DNA of 51,930 nucleotides from Promineifilum sp. (lineage in GTDB: Bacteria > Chloroflexota > Anaerolineae > Promineifilales > Promineifilaceae), in assembly GCA_018058545.1 (NCBI GenBank), contig JAGOZU010000012.1, forward strand, positions 1 through 51,930, written 5' to 3'. Shown piece after piece: positions 49,985-51,930 of the stretch. Positions within the stretch are counted from its first letter, which is position 1; every line of letters begins with the position of its first letter. The notes beneath the pieces were generated by a model. That model made no database searches and was not told the DNA's origin. It saw only the letters and a list, made by a program, of their open reading frames with translations. The translations under genes and the position numbers were made by a program.

Positions 49985-51313
49985 ATGAAAGACGACAGTG
50001 ACGACCGGCGTTCCATGCGCCCCTTTTTCACCCTGTGGATAGGGCAGGCGATCTCGTTGATCGGCAGCCAGCTGGTGCAATTTGCCCTGATCTGGTGGAT
50101 GACGCAGCAGACCGGCTCGGCCACTGTGCTGGCCACGGCGTCGATCGCCGGTATCCTGCCCCAGGTATTTCTCGGTCCCTTCGTCGGCGTCATGGTCGAC
50201 CGGTGGAATCGCCGCTGGACAATGTTGGGGGCGGACTTCGTCGTAGCTCTGGCCACGCTCGTGCTGGCCCTGTTGTTCTGGTCCGGTTCGGTCGAACTCT
50301 GGCACATCTATGTGGTCTTGTTCATCCGCTCGCTGGGCGGAGCCTTCCATTGGCCGGCCATGACGGCGTCGACCTCGCTGATGGTTCCGGCGGACCAGCT
50401 CACCCGCATCCAGGGCCTCAACCAGATCCTCAATGGCGGTCTCAATATCGCCTCGGCCCCTCTGGGCGCGTTGCTGGTCTCCTTGCTGCCGGTCGAGGGG
50501 GTCATGATGATCGATCTGGCCACCGCGGCCGTCGCCATGCTGGCCGTACTGCTGACTCAAATTCCCCAACCGGCGCCTCGGGTCGCGGCCGATCCGGGCC
50601 AATCAACCCTGGCCGCTTTTACATCCGACCTGCGCGCCGGTCTGCGCTACCTGCTGGATTGGCGCGGGCTGCTCCTGCTCTCGATCGTGGCCATGCTGCT
50701 CAACCTGGTGCTGGCCCCCACGACAAGCTTCATGCCCCTGCTGGTGACGGAGATATTCAAGGGGACGGCCTGGCATCTGGGTGCGCTGGAGGCCGGTTTT
50801 GCAATCGGTATCCTGGTGGGCGGGTTGCTGCTCAGCGTGTGGGGCGGCTTCAGGCGGCGAATTTATACCTCTGTGTTGGGCGTCGCCGGCATTGGTTTGG
50901 GCATTCTGTTGGTGGGCGTGGCGCCCGTGTCCGCCTTTTCGCTCGTTGTCGTGGGGATGCTTTTGAGCGGGGTTATGTCATCGCTGGCCAATGGCCCCAT
51001 CATGGCCATCTTTCAGGCCCATATCGAGCCGGGCATGCAAGGGCGCGTCCTGACCCTGCTTAACAGCATGTCGATGGGGATGATGCCGATTGGGCTGGCG
51101 CTGGCGGGGCCTCTGGCCGATGTCGTTGGCGTCCGGGCCTGGTTTGTCGTCGGCGGTCTGTTTACCCTCTTGTTAGCCGTCGCGTGCCTGTTCATTCCTT
51201 CGGTGATGAATATTGAAGAGCATGGCGCGCGCGTCAGTGAGGAGCCTGTTGCGGTACCGGCTGCCGGGACTCCGGCGGCCGCGGCCACGGATTCGTATCC
51301 GGCCCAACTTTAG
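49985..51313 (+). CDS. MFS transporter, macrolide-efflux-like group
   Basis: A 442-residue major facilitator with about twelve helices. The N-terminal PFFTLWIGQAISLIGSQLVQFALIWW, the loop GVMVDRWNRRWTMLGADF and LVPADQLTRIQGLNQILN are typical of the MefA/MFS_3-like drug exporter group. The substrate is unknown. GGAGA stands four bases before ATG 49985. The gene sits downstream of an AT-rich promoter region and is divergent from map. Confidence 0.9.
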   Translation: MKDDSDDRRSMRPFFTLWIGQAISLIGSQLVQFALIWWMTQQTGSATVLATASIAGILPQVFLGPFVGVMVDRWNRRWTMLGADFVVALATLVLALLFWSGSVELWHIYVVLFIRSLGGAFHWPAMTASTSLMVPADQLTRIQGLNQILNGGLNIASAPLGALLVSLLPVEGVMMIDLATAAVAMLAVLLTQIPQPAPRVAADPGQSTLAAFTSDLRAGLRYLLDWRGLLLLSIVAMLLNLVLAPTTSFMPLLVTEIFKGTAWHLGALEAGFAIGILVGGLLLSVWGGFRRRIYTSVLGVAGIGLGILLVGVAPVSAFSLVVVGMLLSGVMSSLANGPIMAIFQAHIEPGMQGRVLTLLNSMSMGMMPIGLALAGPLADVVGVRAWFVVGGLFTLLLAVACLFIPSVMNIEEHGARVSEEPVAVPAAGTPAAAATDSYPAQL

Positions 51314-51357
51314 TGACTGCCGGCCGGCGAGGGGGCGACGAATGGGCCAACGCCGTC

Positions 51358-51738
51358 TCAGGCGGCCGTCGAGACGGCTCGCAGCGCGATGCCGAACAGG
51401 AACAGCGTCGTGAAAGCCAGCACCCATTGGGCGCGATTAGTGTCGTCTCCGCGCAGGACCGACAGGTAGATGAACGGCAGAAAGACCAGCGCGAACACGC
51501 CGTAGAGCAGATGGATGCCCGGCCGCTGGATGCCCGCGCTCATGCCGCCTACCCATAATAAAGTGCCCAGGATCGCCTGCACGACGAAAATCATCTGCCC
51601 GATGAATGCCGCCCCCAGGTAGCTGCCGTTTACCGCTTGCCCGCGCGCGCCTCGAACCAACCCCCACAGGCCGATGATGAGAAAAAAGAGCCAGGCGGTG
51701 TTGGATAATGCCCCGTGAACCGTTTGAACTGTCGTCAT
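51358..51738 (-). CDS. small four-helix membrane protein
   Basis: A 126-residue protein with four hydrophobic helices (WLFFLIIGLWGLVRG, LGAAFIGQMIFVVQAILGTLLWVGG, IHLLYGVFALVFLPFIYLSVL, WVLAFTTLFLFGIALRAV). I do not recognise the family with certainty; the pattern recalls small respiratory or haem-linked membrane proteins. ATG 51738 is chosen because a strong GGAGGAG lies six bases upstream. That site is in the 3' arm of a perfect hairpin. Confidence 0.75.
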   Translation of the reverse strand: MTTVQTVHGALSNTAWLFFLIIGLWGLVRGARGQAVNGSYLGAAFIGQMIFVVQAILGTLLWVGGMSAGIQRPGIHLLYGVFALVFLPFIYLSVLRGDDTNRAQWVLAFTTLFLFGIALRAVSTAA

Positions 51739-51744
51739 AAGTTG

Positions 51745-51762
51745 CTCCTCCAAACGGAGGAG
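51745..51762 (-). promoter_or_regulatory. hairpin sequestering a ribosome-binding site
   Basis: On the minus strand CTCCTCC pairs perfectly with GGAGGAG across a GTTT loop, and GGAGGAG is the ribosome-binding site of the 126-residue membrane protein. Translation may need the stem to open. Confidence 0.6.
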
Positions 51763-51832
51763 TTTAGCCCCGCGCCCAACCCTTGTCAAAAGTGGTTCGC
51801 TGCGTAACTGTTCACGTTAACAGAAAAGAATC

Positions 51833-51930
51833 TCATGGAGAGGCAGCCATAGGTTGAACGAGCAGCGCCAGGAATTCATAAAAGGGATTCAGGTTCCGCG
51901 CTTGCCAGGTACCGAACAGGCTGGCCAGAC
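51833..51930 (-). CDS. C-terminal end of an unidentified reading frame (partial)
   Basis: An open frame enters from the window edge and ends at a TGA at 51835-51833. The 31 visible codons include LASLFGTWQARNLNPFYEF. The TWxxxNLNPFYEF wording resembles the end of some transposases, but the piece is too short for a firm call. Confidence 0.35.
   Translation of the reverse strand, partial: LASLFGTWQARNLNPFYEFLALLVQPMAASP

Overview
The window is GC-rich, gene-dense bacterial chromosome. I infer an aerobic member of the Chloroflexota (Anaerolineae-like). The reasons are an A2-type caa3 oxidase cluster, a bL31 protein carrying an RNA-polymerase-alpha-CTD-like tail, T-box and preQ1 leaders, and a bacterial ubiquitin-type operon. 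Assignment below phylum is a guess. No phage, CRISPR array or complete insertion sequence is visible. Sigma70-like promoters close to consensus are easy to see, for example upstream of rplU, erpA and a tRNA-Ala gene.

Layout. (1) 62-5727, minus: cytochrome c oxidase subunits II, I, IV and III, then CtaG and SURF1. (2) 5924-7563, minus: a membrane protein and an ECF sigma factor. (3) 7655-11750, plus: rplU-rpmA-rpmE(fusion), a strong terminator, then tdk-hpt-cca. (4) 11801-22491: housekeeping genes on both strands: DUF2203, erpA, a polysaccharide deacetylase lipoprotein, folB-folK, a GT39-like glycosyltransferase, xth, rlmN, a queuosine-precursor transporter behind two abutting preQ1-I-like aptamers, thiN and sppA. 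(5) 23395-33776, plus: a ten-gene run encoding a dynamin-like GTPase, a beta-sandwich protein, a CAP-domain protein, an E1-like enzyme, a YukD-like ubiquitin-fold protein, an E2, two JAMM proteases and two RING/treble-clef proteins. (6) 33900-44672: an AT-rich inverted repeat, a DnaJ-like C-terminal fragment, a secreted LRR protein, a minus-strand SWIM / DUF5691 / MoxR-AAA / DUF5682 / VWA operon, a WD40 lipoprotein and a short gene with only the ClpB N-domain. (7) 44819-48131: tRNA-Ala(CGC), then a leuS T-box leader that has a complete tRNA-Ala(GGC) between its stem I and its antiterminator, then leuS. (8) 48234-51930: LysE-type exporter, map, an MFS transporter, a small membrane protein and the tail of an unidentified reading frame.

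How the parts fit. Region 5 contains every class of component of a ubiquitin-like pathway: modifier, E1, E2, RING-type E3 candidates and JAMM deconjugases. Three neighbours suggest work at membranes, and two of the pathway proteins carry membrane segments. The modifier ends in Ala-Gly, not Gly-Gly. Region 7 may couple tRNA-Ala production to leucine-tRNA sensing on one transcript. The two tRNA genes lack an encoded CCA, which fits the cca gene in region 3. The preQ1 leader matches the queuosine-precursor transporter it precedes.
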